Source: Halothermothrix sp. DTU029 (lineage in GTDB: Bacteria > Bacillota > Halanaerobiia > Halanaerobiales > DTU029). From it: a stretch of 44,769 nucleotides of DNA. The notes below the pieces were generated by a model. The model saw nothing but the letters and a program-made list of their open reading frames with translations, did not search any database and was not told the DNA's origin. The stretch lies in contig LFRS01000168.1 of NCBI GenBank assembly GCA_001512435.1, forward strand, positions 1-44,769, read 5' to 3'. Both the position numbers and the translations under genes were made by a program. Position 1 is the first letter of the stretch, and the number at the start of each line of letters is the position of its first letter. Positions 1-7,847 of the stretch are shown here, one piece after another.

Positions 1-566
1 AATTCTGCCTTGTACTCACCATAGAAGCTAACAGCTGGTTTTTCTGAAGTAGCTTCTTCTAAGTCAGCAACTCTTTTTTCCAGTTTGCTAACTCTGATAC
101 CTAAATCCATTAATTCTTTATCAAATTCAATTGCCAGATCAAGCATTGTTCCATAAAGTTCTTCTGCATCTTCAGCTGTTAATGCATCTACTGGTGCACC
201 ACCAGCATTCTTTTCGATAACAGCCTGTAAGATAGCCTGAACATCTTCAGCCTGTGCTACGCTTAAGCCGGACTCAACAGAAAGTACAGTGTCATGGAGC
301 ATGAAAGTAACTTGATCCATTAACTCTGCACGTGCTTCTGCTAAGTTTTCCAGCAAACGAGCCAGGATTGTAGCAACTTCATAACGTGTTAATGTGTTTT
401 GTCCTTTAAAGGTTCCATCTGGGTAGCCAGTGATAAGACCAGCAGCTACCAGTTTGTTAACAGCTTCATATGCCCAGTGGTTTGCAGGTACATCTGCGAA
501 AGAACCAGCAAAGGCGGAAACTGTTAGTGCTAATAATAAGATAGCAATAACTAGACTCTTCTTCAT
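1..566 (-). CDS. ompM: OmpM-type SLH-domain outer-membrane porin (partial, 3' end outside window)
   Basis: The first 188 codons of a gene whose 3' end leaves the window. The ATG at 566 follows the RBS AAGGGGG by about nine bases. The N-terminus is a signal peptide (MKKSLVIAILLLALTVSAFA), then one SLH domain at about residues 22-75 with the typical FADVPANHWAYEAV and GYPDGTFKGQNTLTRYEVA signatures. An alpha-helical stretch follows and then a short coiled coil ending near residue 170 (RVSKLEKRVADLEE). The visible part ends in SFYGEYKAE, which looks like the first strand of a porin barrel. In diderm Firmicutes, OmpM proteins tether the outer membrane to the cell wall through the SLH domain and form channels through the barrel. 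The barrel itself is not visible here. Two tandem promoters and a leader of about 260-350 nt precede it, as expected for a highly expressed, regulated gene. Confidence 0.9.
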   Translation of the reverse strand, partial: MKKSLVIAILLLALTVSAFAGSFADVPANHWAYEAVNKLVAAGLITGYPDGTFKGQNTLTRYEVATILARLLENLAEARAELMDQVTFMLHDTVLSVESGLSVAQAEDVQAILQAVIEKNAGGAPVDALTAEDAEELYGTMLDLAIEFDKELMDLGIRVSKLEKRVADLEEATSEKPAVSFYGEYKAE

Positions 567-831
567 AATTTATTTTCCCCCTTGTGTTTTTTAAAATATG
601 TTCTAAAGTTCACTTTGAACTTATGAGAATTACGTCCATGAGTATCCTTGTTTCCTCATAGCCTTTTATTCTCTTTTAAGTTCTCTATGAACTATTATAT
701 AGAACCCTATCACCTCTTCCTGCCGCGTGATCCGGGGGCACCTCCTTTCCCTCACCTTCTCAGCCAGAGATGATAAGATTTATAACAAAAATAAGCATAA
801 ATAAGGCTAATTCTCTACTCCAGTAATATAT

Positions 832-860
832 ATTCTACATAGAGAATAAAAGTCCTGCAA
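832..860 (-). promoter_or_regulatory. ompM proximal promoter (WTGCAGG-N18-GAAT class)
   Basis: The minus strand reads TTGCAGG (852-860 region), 18 bases, then GAATAT, also readable as TTGCAG-N17-TAGAAT. The spacing and sequence match four other intergenic sites in the window, including its own tandem partner. The signature resembles the Bacillus SigH consensus (RnAGGAwWW / RnnGAATww). The inferred start site is near 825, giving a leader of about 260 nt. Confidence 0.65.
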
Positions 861-920
861 GTTTTTTTTAGTTTTTTTAAATTTTTTTTCAAATTTCCTG
901 CCTTATAGCTTAAATCATAT

Positions 921-949
921 ATTCTACCTCTAAATAAAAATCCCTGCAT
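921..949 (-). promoter_or_regulatory. ompM distal promoter (same class)
   Basis: The minus strand reads ATGCAGG-N18-GAATATAT, just after the YqgF-like stop codon. The core and spacing are the same as the proximal promoter about 89 bp downstream, and both share the string GTAGAATATAT. Tandem copies in front of one gene make a chance origin less likely. Confidence 0.6.
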
Positions 950-963
950 ACTAATGCAAAATT

Positions 964-1389
964 TTATCTGCCATTAATATCCACTTGTCCTTCCTGGAGA
1001 TAACGTTCTGCCAGAATAAGGGCAACATAGTCATCCAGAGGCCTCTTGGGCTTCCAATTTATAACCGGGAAAAGCCTTTTCCAGAGGCCGCCTTTCTCCT
1101 GCCAGTATCTTTTCTCCGCCTCCATGGTAGTAAAGGCTTCATCGACAAGCTCAATGGCAATGTCTGTCAGCTCCCTGATGTCCTGGATAATCTCTCTGGA
1201 AAAGGTGCCATCACCAATGATAATCTCCCTGATATTATAGATATTAATTAATTCATTTATATATGACCTCAATTCTTCTCTGCCGACAATTTTTTTACAC
1301 AAAAGTGTCTGCCTGTAATTAAGAACAGCCAGGCCGCATTTATCTTTCCCAGGGTCTATGGCTAACAGGGCTTTATCTTCTTCATTCAT
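964..1389 (-). CDS. YqgF/RuvC-like RNase H-fold protein
   Basis: About 141 residues. The N-terminal LLAIDPGKDKCGLAVL is the first acidic strand of the RuvC/YqgF RNase H-like fold, and the later IIIGDGTFSREI and VDEAFTTMEAEKRYW segments fit the family's second acidic strand and following region. Family members include the pre-16S rRNA nuclease YqgF, but this is a divergent relative and its substrate is unknown. The chosen ATG at 1389 overlaps the DUF3084 stop (ATGAATGA); an in-frame ATG at 1401 is also possible, and neither has a strong RBS. DUF3084 and YqgF-like genes occur side by side in other lineages to my knowledge, which suggests a functional link. The stop lies directly before the distal ompM promoter. 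Confidence 0.75.
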   Translation of the reverse strand: MNEEDKALLAIDPGKDKCGLAVLNYRQTLLCKKIVGREELRSYINELINIYNIREIIIGDGTFSREIIQDIRELTDIAIELVDEAFTTMEAEKRYWQEKGGLWKRLFPVINWKPKRPLDDYVALILAERYLQEGQVDINGR

Positions 1390-2680
1390 CCTGATCACCA
1401 TTTTCAGCTGCTACTACATCAAACCTGATTTTGCTGGAAAACTGATTATTCCAGCCATCTTCCCGCCAGATATCCTCAGTAGCCACTACCTGTACTTCTA
1501 CCATACCAGACATTTCCTGGACCTGCCGCAGTATCTGGTAAAAGCTGCTAAACTCGATAGAGCCAATAGAGCCCTGATCGGTAATAATCCCTTTCCTGAT
1601 AGAATTTATATTTATAATATCCAGTAATTCACTTAATTCCTTCTCCAATTCCCTGACTGAAGCCCCAGCTTTTACGATTTTGCTGGCTATAAGGTCACCT
1701 TTCTTGAATACTACAAAATCTTCATTAACCTGAAAACCAGCCGGTACATAACTATTCTGGGAAACATTCACATTAGCCACAAGATAGACTATAAATCTTT
1801 CACTTTCAGACTCCAGGATAATCCTGGTCAAAGCTGCTATCTCGCCAATATTCAGCCTCAATGCTGTGCCGGTTTCCGGGTCAACCTCTACCGGGTGTTT
1901 TAATACTTCCTGATTGGCCCGGTCCAGATAGGCAGCAATACTGTCAATAATCTCCTCCTGGGTCTCTTCTTTTTCGATAACATCTAGATAAATAATATCA
2001 CCTTTCTGATAAACCAGATCCTGCAGGTAATACCTGATAGTTGTATCACTCAGTTCCTGGTTAACCCGGGCTAGCTCCAGGTTTAGTAAACGAATTTGAT
2101 CCTCCAGGTTCCTGCGCTCTGTCTGTAGGCTGGCCAGCTGTTTTTCCTGTTCCGCCCTTGTTGCATCTAAGTCCTTGATGGCATCTGTCAGCTGATCTAT
2201 ATCCTCCTGGGCTGCTGCATATTCAAGCATAAGATTACTGAACTTATCTTCCAGCTCATTAATCTGTTCATCCAGTTCTTTATTCTCCCTCTCCAACTGT
2301 TCCTTCTGGACCTCTAAGTGAGAGAGCTCTATTTCTATACTGGCAATTTCCTCTTCTTTCTCCTTTAACTCAATATCCTTCAATTGCATTTGATGGTTCA
2401 TATAATTCAGTTGATTTTTGGAGTCTTCCAGCCTGACCAGAACCTGCTGGATATTAAACAAAGCCTGCCTTACCCCATTATTGGTAGCAAGTATTATGGT
2501 AACTGTTACAGAGGCTATGATAACTCCTGTCAGAATAGTAATTATAATCGATGTATACTTGGGTCGCAGGCCAAATAAGGAGATCCTTTTCTTCCCGACC
2601 TTCATTCCTATCCGATCTCCCAGATAAGCAATTAAACCACTTAAGCCAATAACCACTACCAACAAAAGTACCCCATACAT
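1382..2680 (-). CDS. DUF3084 membrane-anchored coiled-coil protein
   Basis: About 432 residues. The N-terminus has two membrane helices (about 1-20 and 45-65) flanking the conserved DUF3084 signature IAYLGDRIGMKVGKKR followed by SLFGLRPKYTS. A long coiled coil follows (about 85-215, rich in E, Q and L), then a C-terminal alpha/beta region of about 210 residues. The function of DUF3084 proteins is unknown; the topology suggests an inner-membrane protein with a large soluble coiled-coil part. An upstream in-frame GTG at 2704 exists, but the ATG at 2680 is preceded by GAAGGGGGG at about eight bases and is preferred. It follows the Lpt genes and overlaps the YqgF-like gene, so the pair is probably co-transcribed from an extended -10 promoter at 2759-2764. 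Confidence 0.85.
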   Translation of the reverse strand: MYGVLLLVVVIGLSGLIAYLGDRIGMKVGKKRISLFGLRPKYTSIIITILTGVIIASVTVTIILATNNGVRQALFNIQQVLVRLEDSKNQLNYMNHQMQLKDIELKEKEEEIASIEIELSHLEVQKEQLERENKELDEQINELEDKFSNLMLEYAAAQEDIDQLTDAIKDLDATRAEQEKQLASLQTERRNLEDQIRLLNLELARVNQELSDTTIRYYLQDLVYQKGDIIYLDVIEKEETQEEIIDSIAAYLDRANQEVLKHPVEVDPETGTALRLNIGEIAALTRIILESESERFIVYLVANVNVSQNSYVPAGFQVNEDFVVFKKGDLIASKIVKAGASVRELEKELSELLDIININSIRKGIITDQGSIGSIEFSSFYQILRQVQEMSGMVEVQVVATEDIWREDGWNNQFSSKIRFDVVAAENGDQDE

Positions 2681-2758
2681 ACCTGCTACCCCCCTTCTAT
2701 CCACTTATACTGAATAAATATTAATAAGTAATTTTCCAGCTTTTTTACTATATAGAGA

Positions 2759-2764
2759 ATTATA
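2759..2764 (-). promoter_or_regulatory. extended -10 promoter for the DUF3084 gene
   Basis: The minus strand has TGTTATAAT, an extended -10 of the sigma-A type, in the 90-base gap after lptF/G. No good -35 is visible at 17 bases, as is common for TGn-extended promoters. Confidence 0.5.
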
Positions 2765-2795
2765 ACATAATATTTACATTTTTTGTAGAATTAAA

Positions 2796-3893
2796 TTACT
2801 TATCAGCCCGGTATAACATGATTCCTCCTATCACCAGAAAAACAAGATTCTGTACCCAGGCCCCAAATAATGGGGGTATGGTCCCCTGTTCACCAAGGGC
2901 ACTCCCGATAGTCATGAGGGTATAATAAATAAAGATAACTATAATACTGATCCCCATTCCCGTTGCCGAACCACCGGAACGTTGGGGATAAATCCCCAAT
3001 ACAGCTGCCAATAAGGCAAAGATAAAGTTGGCAAAGGGGATGGAAATCCGCTGGTGTAAGCTTACTAATTCTTCATTTATATTCTTGCCCTGCCTGGCCT
3101 GAAATTTTATAAATTCCCTTAATTCATTAAAGTTCATATCATCAATAGCCTTGTTTAACCTGGCCACCTGGGCCGGCTGGTAATTTAAGGGTATATTCCT
3201 ATATTCACTGAAAGTCAAAGCAGGAATCCTTTCTCCGGCCTGTAAATGTATAATCCGGCCATTGATGAATACCCAGCTCCCCCCATCCTGCCAGATAGCT
3301 TCTTCTGCTTCTATCAACTGAACAGGCTTACCCTCTTCAAAGGCCTGAAAGATAACATCCTGCATAATCCCGGTAGCCCCGTTAAAGCTACGGGCATAAA
3401 GGAAGAATTCCGGCCTGCCCCTCCCATCCCGGGCAGGTAGCATTAAATTATTCTGGGTAGCCGGCCGCCGGTATCCATGTTTAAATTCCCAGACGATCTG
3501 TTCATTAAGGTAATTTGCCTGGGGAACAACTAATTCATTGACAGCAATGGTGACAAAAGTCATCAAAAGGCCCAGGAATAAGGCCGGTATAACCAGTTTA
3601 TAGATACTGATACCACTGGACCTCATAGCCGTGATCTCCCCATCACCGGAAAGGCGGCCATAACCCATGATTGTCCCCAGCAAGGTAGCCATGGGTATTG
3701 TATAAACAGCAATAGCCGGTATATTCAGGAAAAACAACTGGATTAAAGTAAGGATCCGCACACCATAATTATTATAATAATCTATTAGTTCAAATAAAAG
3801 ATCTGTACCTATAAATATAGCTGTAAAGGCAGCCACCCCAAATAATAATGGTGTCAATAATTCCAGGGTTATATATCTATAAATAAGCTTCAT
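2796..3893 (-). CDS. LPS export permease, LptF/LptG family
   Basis: About 365 residues. The start ATG at 3893 is set by AAGAAGGTG five bases upstream; longer in-frame starts would run into lptB. Three N-terminal membrane helices (about 10-35, 50-75, 95-120) include the family motif YGRLSGDGEITAMRSSGIS, which lies in the coupling-helix region contacting LptB. A periplasmic beta-jellyroll-like region (about 130-260) and three C-terminal helices follow. With LptB it forms the inner-membrane ABC complex that extracts LPS and passes it to LptC. The partner permease is probably the N-terminal half of the fusion at 14033-17179. I cannot decide LptF versus LptG from sequence. It lies 13 bases after lptB in the same operon. 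Confidence 0.93.
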   Translation of the reverse strand: MKLIYRYITLELLTPLLFGVAAFTAIFIGTDLLFELIDYYNNYGVRILTLIQLFFLNIPAIAVYTIPMATLLGTIMGYGRLSGDGEITAMRSSGISIYKLVIPALFLGLLMTFVTIAVNELVVPQANYLNEQIVWEFKHGYRRPATQNNLMLPARDGRGRPEFFLYARSFNGATGIMQDVIFQAFEEGKPVQLIEAEEAIWQDGGSWVFINGRIIHLQAGERIPALTFSEYRNIPLNYQPAQVARLNKAIDDMNFNELREFIKFQARQGKNINEELVSLHQRISIPFANFIFALLAAVLGIYPQRSGGSATGMGISIIVIFIYYTLMTIGSALGEQGTIPPLFGAWVQNLVFLVIGGIMLYRADK

Positions 3894-3906
3894 CAAGACA
3901 CCTTCT

Positions 3907-4626
3907 TTACATTGTAAATCTCTCTCCCAGGTAAAACTTCCGGGCCAACTCGCTATTGGCAACCTCCTCTGAGCTGCCGCTTAAGAGGATCTTGCCTTCA
4001 TGCATAATATAGGCCCTGTCAGTAATGGAGAGTGTTTCCCGGACACTGTGGTCTGTAATAAGTACACCCAGGCCCCTTTCCTTCAGGTAAGTAATAATGT
4101 TTTGGATATCACTGACAGCTATGGGGTCAACTCCAGCAAAAGGCTCATCCAGGAGAATAAAGGAAGGATCAGTAGCCAGGGAACGGGCAATTTCCACCCT
4201 CCGCCTTTCTCCTCCGGATAACTGGTATCCTTTACGTTCCCTCAAATGAGCAATATCAAACTCCTCCAGGAGCTCTTCCAGTTTCTGCTGAATTTCTTCC
4301 CGGCTTAATTTGCGGGCCTGTAATATAGACAGGATATTATTCTGGACAGTCATCTTCCTGAAAACAGATGGTTCCTGAGAAAGATAGCCAATACCATTGC
4401 GGGCCCGTTGAAAAACAGGCAAATGGGTAATCTCCTTCTCATCAAGAAAAATCTGGCCACTTTCTGGCTTAATTAAACCAACCACCATATAAAAGGTAGT
4501 AGTCTTACCGGCACCATTTGGACCCAGAAGGCCTACAATCTCTCCCCTTGCCACGGTTAGATCTACCTCATTAACAACCCGCTGTTTATTATATTCTTTC
4601 ACAAGGCCAGTAGCGACAATGCTCAT
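3907..4626 (-). CDS. lptB: LPS export ABC ATPase LptB
   Basis: 239 residues, the full length for LptB. Walker A GPNGAGKT is at 35-42, the Q-loop in YLSQEPSVFR, the ABC signature LSGGE at 136-140, Walker B with catalytic Glu in LLDEP at 158-162, and the switch His in ITDHSVRE. The SQEPSVFRKMTV string is typical of LptB. It powers LPS extraction from the inner membrane together with the LptF/G permeases. It abuts lptA (one base after its stop) and precedes the permease gene, giving the order lptC-lptA-lptB-lptF/G. Confidence 0.96.
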   Translation of the reverse strand: MSIVATGLVKEYNKQRVVNEVDLTVARGEIVGLLGPNGAGKTTTFYMVVGLIKPESGQIFLDEKEITHLPVFQRARNGIGYLSQEPSVFRKMTVQNNILSILQARKLSREEIQQKLEELLEEFDIAHLRERKGYQLSGGERRRVEIARSLATDPSFILLDEPFAGVDPIAVSDIQNIITYLKERGLGVLITDHSVRETLSITDRAYIMHEGKILLSGSSEEVANSELARKFYLGERFTM

Positions 4627-5289
4627 CTATTCTCCACCCTTATCTCCAAAAAGAAGTTCTGCTCTTCCCTGTAATTTGATCTTTTCACTATTTAAGTCCA
4701 GTTCCATCCGTTCTCCGGAAAGCTTCAAATCTCCATTTTGGCCATTGATATTACCTTCCAGGACCAGGAGGTCTTGCTCCCTTTCATAATTCAAGCTGTC
4801 TGCCTGAACCTGGATTTCCTTATAAAGGAGAAGAACATTCCCGGTAAAAATAAAAAGCCCCTCATTTTTCATCTCCAGGCTAATAGAGTTGATCTTTAAA
4901 TCATCAGCCTGAAAATAAACCTCATCTCTGGCAACAAAGCTCTTTTCATTTAGGTTTCCGCTAAGGCTTTTTGCCCTTAAGAAATAATCTCCAACGGATA
5001 GGGAAATATTACCCTTTATCTCTATGCTTTCACCCGGATAATCATATTCAATATAATCAGCTTTTATATGATAATCCTCATAAACCAGGAGGGCATTTCC
5101 CTCAGCAATAAGTAAGTCTACTCCATTATCGGCAAAAAAGCTAGTAATCCGATCAGCCCATAGGCCTTCAGGCTCTTCCCCTGCAGCCAAAACTGAAGCA
5201 GTGGTAAATAATAATACCAGGATTAATAGTACAGGTAAAAAATATTTTCTTAAAATAATGTTATCAGTCCTGATTCTGATCACTCCCAT
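4627..5289 (-). CDS. lptA: LptA-like periplasmic LPS bridge protein (OstA fold)
   Basis: 220 residues. An N-terminal hydrophobic segment (about 13-36) ends in an Ala-rich SPase I-type site (ASVLAAGEE). The rest is alternating beta-strands typical of the OstA/LptA jellyroll: repeated short strands such as ADYIEYDYPGESIEIKGNIS, with the recurring phrases about basal structures (IEAEGNALL-type strands, LVLEGNINGQNGDLKLSG). LptA oligomers bridge LptC to LptD across the periplasm. The start overlaps lptC by 26 bases; a GTG six bases later is an alternative. A second OstA-like gene lies at 13354-14007. Confidence 0.85.
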   Translation of the reverse strand: MGVIRIRTDNIILRKYFLPVLLILVLLFTTASVLAAGEEPEGLWADRITSFFADNGVDLLIAEGNALLVYEDYHIKADYIEYDYPGESIEIKGNISLSVGDYFLRAKSLSGNLNEKSFVARDEVYFQADDLKINSISLEMKNEGLFIFTGNVLLLYKEIQVQADSLNYEREQDLLVLEGNINGQNGDLKLSGERMELDLNSEKIKLQGRAELLFGDKGGE

Positions 5290-5851
5290 CTTTCCAGGTA
5301 AAATAAGCCTGTTTCCCTTCTCCTCCCATTATGGTAATTCTATTCAGGCTTAAATCTGTTTCCAGGCTATCTCCTTCTATAATAAAATCAGGGGAATGAA
5401 TATAAATCCCCCCAGTAGCCAGCAGGAGGTCTCCCCCATCCTGCCAGCTTATCCTGGCAGCCTGGAAATTAAGCTGATCTTTTATAATCTCTATAGGCCC
5501 ACTAATCTCCATCAGGCCTGAATCCAGTTCATAGAGGCTATTGTTGGCATAGAGCTTATAAAGGATTTCCTCCTCTGCAGTAAGGGCTGTAATATTTACT
5601 GGGAATAATTCCAGCACCCTTTGCCTGGCAAAATTATTAATACTTTCCGAATCCAGATGCCAGCTGATAGAGGCATCACTATTGAAAAAAACCAGTTGAA
5701 CATTTTTAAACTGGTCACCTGGTAATAAATTATCTTCCTCCAGCTCTCCTGGCTTATTTTGAATCCTTTCCGGCTGATAATGCAAACTCATATAAATCCC
5801 CACAATAATAATTATAAGGCCAAGTAGTATTAAAATTCTTCTATTTTTCAA
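5264..5851 (-). CDS. lptC: LptC-like LPS export protein
   Basis: About 195 residues. There is a single N-terminal membrane anchor (ILILLGLIIIIVGIYMSL), then a periplasmic all-beta domain with the LptC/YrbK pattern (WHLDSESINNF, then LYANNSLYELDSGLMEISGP). LptC takes LPS from the LptBFG complex and passes it to LptA. The TTG at 5851 is preferred because GGAG lies eight bases upstream; the GTG at 5860 overlaps that GGAG. The small size, position before lptA-lptB and topology support the call even though LptC sequences diverge strongly. Confidence 0.82.
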   Translation of the reverse strand: MKNRRILILLGLIIIIVGIYMSLHYQPERIQNKPGELEEDNLLPGDQFKNVQLVFFNSDASISWHLDSESINNFARQRVLELFPVNITALTAEEEILYKLYANNSLYELDSGLMEISGPIEIIKDQLNFQAARISWQDGGDLLLATGGIYIHSPDFIIEGDSLETDLSLNRITIMGGEGKQAYFTWKDGSDQNQD

Positions 5852-5876
5852 GTTAATCACTCCGGACTAATATGAC

Positions 5877-7019
5877 TTATAAGCCAGCCTTCTTCAGTAT
5901 CAGTTCAGCAGTCTTCTTCACTCCGCCAGGACCACCTAATTTATTCCTGATCTCCTTTAACTCCATTCTCATATTATTCAGGTGATATGGGTTTTGCAAA
6001 AGAGAACGGGCAAGAGCATAGATATCTTCCCCATTAGCCTTTTCCTGTAATAACTCTGGCAAGACCTCTTTCCCGGCAATAATATTAGGCATCCCGATAT
6101 ACTCCGGTTTCACCAGTTTCCTGGCCAGGCGATAAGTAGTAGGACTGACCTTATAGACAATTATCATGGGAGTTCCGATTATAGCTGCCTCCAGGGTAGC
6201 AGTCCCTGAAGCCGTAATCAGCAAATCAGCAATTTTCATAACCTCATAATTCCTGTTTTCCACCAGTTTGATTATTAATTCATACCTGGAAGCCAGCTGT
6301 GCTACCCGGTCCTGATCAAGATTTCTGGCCAGAGGTAAGACAAATTGGTATTGCTTATCTTCCTTCTGTAACCTTTCTGCTGTCTGCAGCATTGCCGGTA
6401 ATAAGCTTTCTATCTCCTGGGGACGGCTTCCTGGCAATAAACCGATGGTAGTTTTTTCTGGATCCAGTTCCAGTTCTGCAAAAATCTCCTCTGTATCCTG
6501 GTCTATTTTTATTGTATCCAGGAGGGGATGGCCGACAAAAACCACCTCTGCCCCTGCCTCTCTGTATACTTCTGCCTCCATAGGGAAAACCGAAGCTATA
6601 GTAGCCCGGTACCTGGCCAGCCATTTGGCCCTCCACCTGCCCCAGATCCAGGCTGAAGGGCTGAAGTAATTAACAGCTGGAATCCCTTTTTTATAGGCAA
6701 GCCTGGCCATCAGCATATTAAATTCCGCATTATCCACCAGGAAGAGGGCATCCGGTTTTTCTCTATCAATAACCTTCTTGAGGGTTTTTAAATTAGCCAG
6801 GTGGACATTCAGGTTCTTCAAGGCTTCAGTAAAACCAATAGTACTGGTTTCTGTAGGATCAATAAGGATCTCCACCCCTTCTTCCTCCAGGGCAGAAGAA
6901 CCTATGCCAAAAAACTCAGTCTCTGGTGCCAGTTGCTTAATTTCCCTAACTACCCGGGCCGCATTTATGTCACCTGAGACTTCTCCCGTTACAACCATTA
7001 TCTTGGCCAAAACCCTCAC
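5877..7019 (-). CDS. lpxB: Lipid-A-disaccharide synthase
   Basis: 380 residues, the normal LpxB length. The N-terminal IMVVTGEVSGDINAARVV is the hallmark LpxB motif (GE.SGD). Further family signatures are AFNMLMARL-type VDNAEFNM, YFSPSAWIWGRWR and FVGHPLLD. A GT-B C-terminal domain contains LLPGSRPQEIESLLP and LLITASGTATLEAAIIGTPMIIVYK. The enzyme joins UDP-2,3-diacylglucosamine and lipid X into the lipid A disaccharide at the inner membrane. It overlaps the lpxI stop by four bases (GTGA), so the two are translationally coupled. A TTG three codons later with AAGGGGGAG at eight bases is an alternative start. Confidence 0.96.
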   Translation of the reverse strand: MRVLAKIMVVTGEVSGDINAARVVREIKQLAPETEFFGIGSSALEEEGVEILIDPTETSTIGFTEALKNLNVHLANLKTLKKVIDREKPDALFLVDNAEFNMLMARLAYKKGIPAVNYFSPSAWIWGRWRAKWLARYRATIASVFPMEAEVYREAGAEVVFVGHPLLDTIKIDQDTEEIFAELELDPEKTTIGLLPGSRPQEIESLLPAMLQTAERLQKEDKQYQFVLPLARNLDQDRVAQLASRYELIIKLVENRNYEVMKIADLLITASGTATLEAAIIGTPMIIVYKVSPTTYRLARKLVKPEYIGMPNIIAGKEVLPELLQEKANGEDIYALARSLLQNPYHLNNMRMELKEIRNKLGGPGGVKKTAELILKKAGL

Positions 7020-7834
7020 TCCCCCTTCAAGGCTGCCACTACTATACCATTTTCCTCTGCTCTTTTGAGAAAGTTTTCTTTATCGATAATTAAAGTACTG
7101 CCAGCTTCCACTACCAGGCCCCTGGCCTTCACAGCAATAAGGGTATTTAAAGTACCTTCACCAACAACAGGCAGGTCAAAACGGAAATCCTGCCCTGCTT
7201 TGGCAACCTTAGCTACCACTACACCGGGGCCAGCCAGTTCTCCACCTCTTGTAATGGCCTGATCAGTCCCCTCTATAGTCTCAACAGCCAGGACTGTTCT
7301 ATTCTGGACTACTACAGTCTGGCCAATATCCAGCCGCCCTATCTCCCGGGCTATCTTAAAGGCAAATTGCAGATCTGAAAGTAACTGCTCATCAGGTTGC
7401 TGGGAACTTAATATACCAGCACTGGCCAATAATTCTTCCAGATAAATACTCTGGGGCAAAACCTGGAGGCCTGCCTGTGTAAATTCATTTACTATACCTG
7501 AAAGAATACTATCATTATTTAGATTTTCTAACCCTGCCAGGAGAAGCTGAAATCTCCTGTCCAGTTGAACCCCCTGAAAGAGCATGGTTTTATCAATACT
7601 GCCTATCATCACCAGCTCTTCAATCCCGTCTGCCAGCAGGGTCGCTATTAATTCATCCAGCAAACCCACCTTAACAGTCTTGACCTGATCAGCACTTTCT
7701 TCCAGTAATGAATTTACCCTTTCCACCAGATTATATACATATACTTCCCTGCCCTTTTCTCTTGCTGCTCTAGCCCAGATCAGGGGCAGGTCGCCTGCTC
7801 CGGCCAGTAAAGCTATTCTCTGACTCCTGGTCAT
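7016..7834 (-). CDS. lpxI: UDP-2,3-diacylglucosamine pyrophosphatase LpxI
   Basis: 272 residues. The N-terminal IALLAGAGDLPLIWARAARE and internal GSIDKTMLFQG match the LpxI (DUF1009) family, as does the C-terminal KAGQDFRFDLPVVGEGTLN with its downstream AGSTLIIDKE. LpxI hydrolyses UDP-2,3-diacyl-GlcN to lipid X and replaces LpxH in many bacteria; no LpxH is visible in the window. The start ATG at 7834 has GGGGAG seven bases upstream; an in-frame extension to 7873 would overlap lpxA. It lies between lpxA and lpxB, in the usual order. Confidence 0.93.
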   Translation of the reverse strand: MTRSQRIALLAGAGDLPLIWARAAREKGREVYVYNLVERVNSLLEESADQVKTVKVGLLDELIATLLADGIEELVMIGSIDKTMLFQGVQLDRRFQLLLAGLENLNNDSILSGIVNEFTQAGLQVLPQSIYLEELLASAGILSSQQPDEQLLSDLQFAFKIAREIGRLDIGQTVVVQNRTVLAVETIEGTDQAITRGGELAGPGVVVAKVAKAGQDFRFDLPVVGEGTLNTLIAVKARGLVVEAGSTLIIDKENFLKRAEENGIVVAALKGE

Positions 7835-7847
7835 TAGCTTACTCCCC

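Larger units (their letters stand above)
567..963 (-). promoter_or_regulatory. ompM upstream region: long structured 5' leader
   Basis: A gene-free stretch between the YqgF-like gene and ompM. It holds the two ompM promoters (832-860 and 921-949) and a long transcribed leader. Read on the minus strand, 767-775 (TATCATCTC) can pair with 708-716 (GAGGTGATA), closing a GC-rich element of about 50 nt. Further down are a perfect 7-bp hairpin with a 3-nt loop at 606-622 (AAGTTCA/TGAACTT) and smaller inverted repeats. A perfect Shine-Dalgarno-like AAAGGAGGTG near 739-748 has no start codon at usable spacing. I do not recognise a known riboswitch class. Pairings were read by eye, not folded. Confidence 0.5.

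Noticed and set aside
721-760. Plus-strand CACCTCCTTT with nearby GGATC resembles the 3' end of 16S rRNA
   Set aside because: Only the anti-Shine-Dalgarno-like core matches and no rRNA sequence surrounds it. It is better read as part of the ompM leader.
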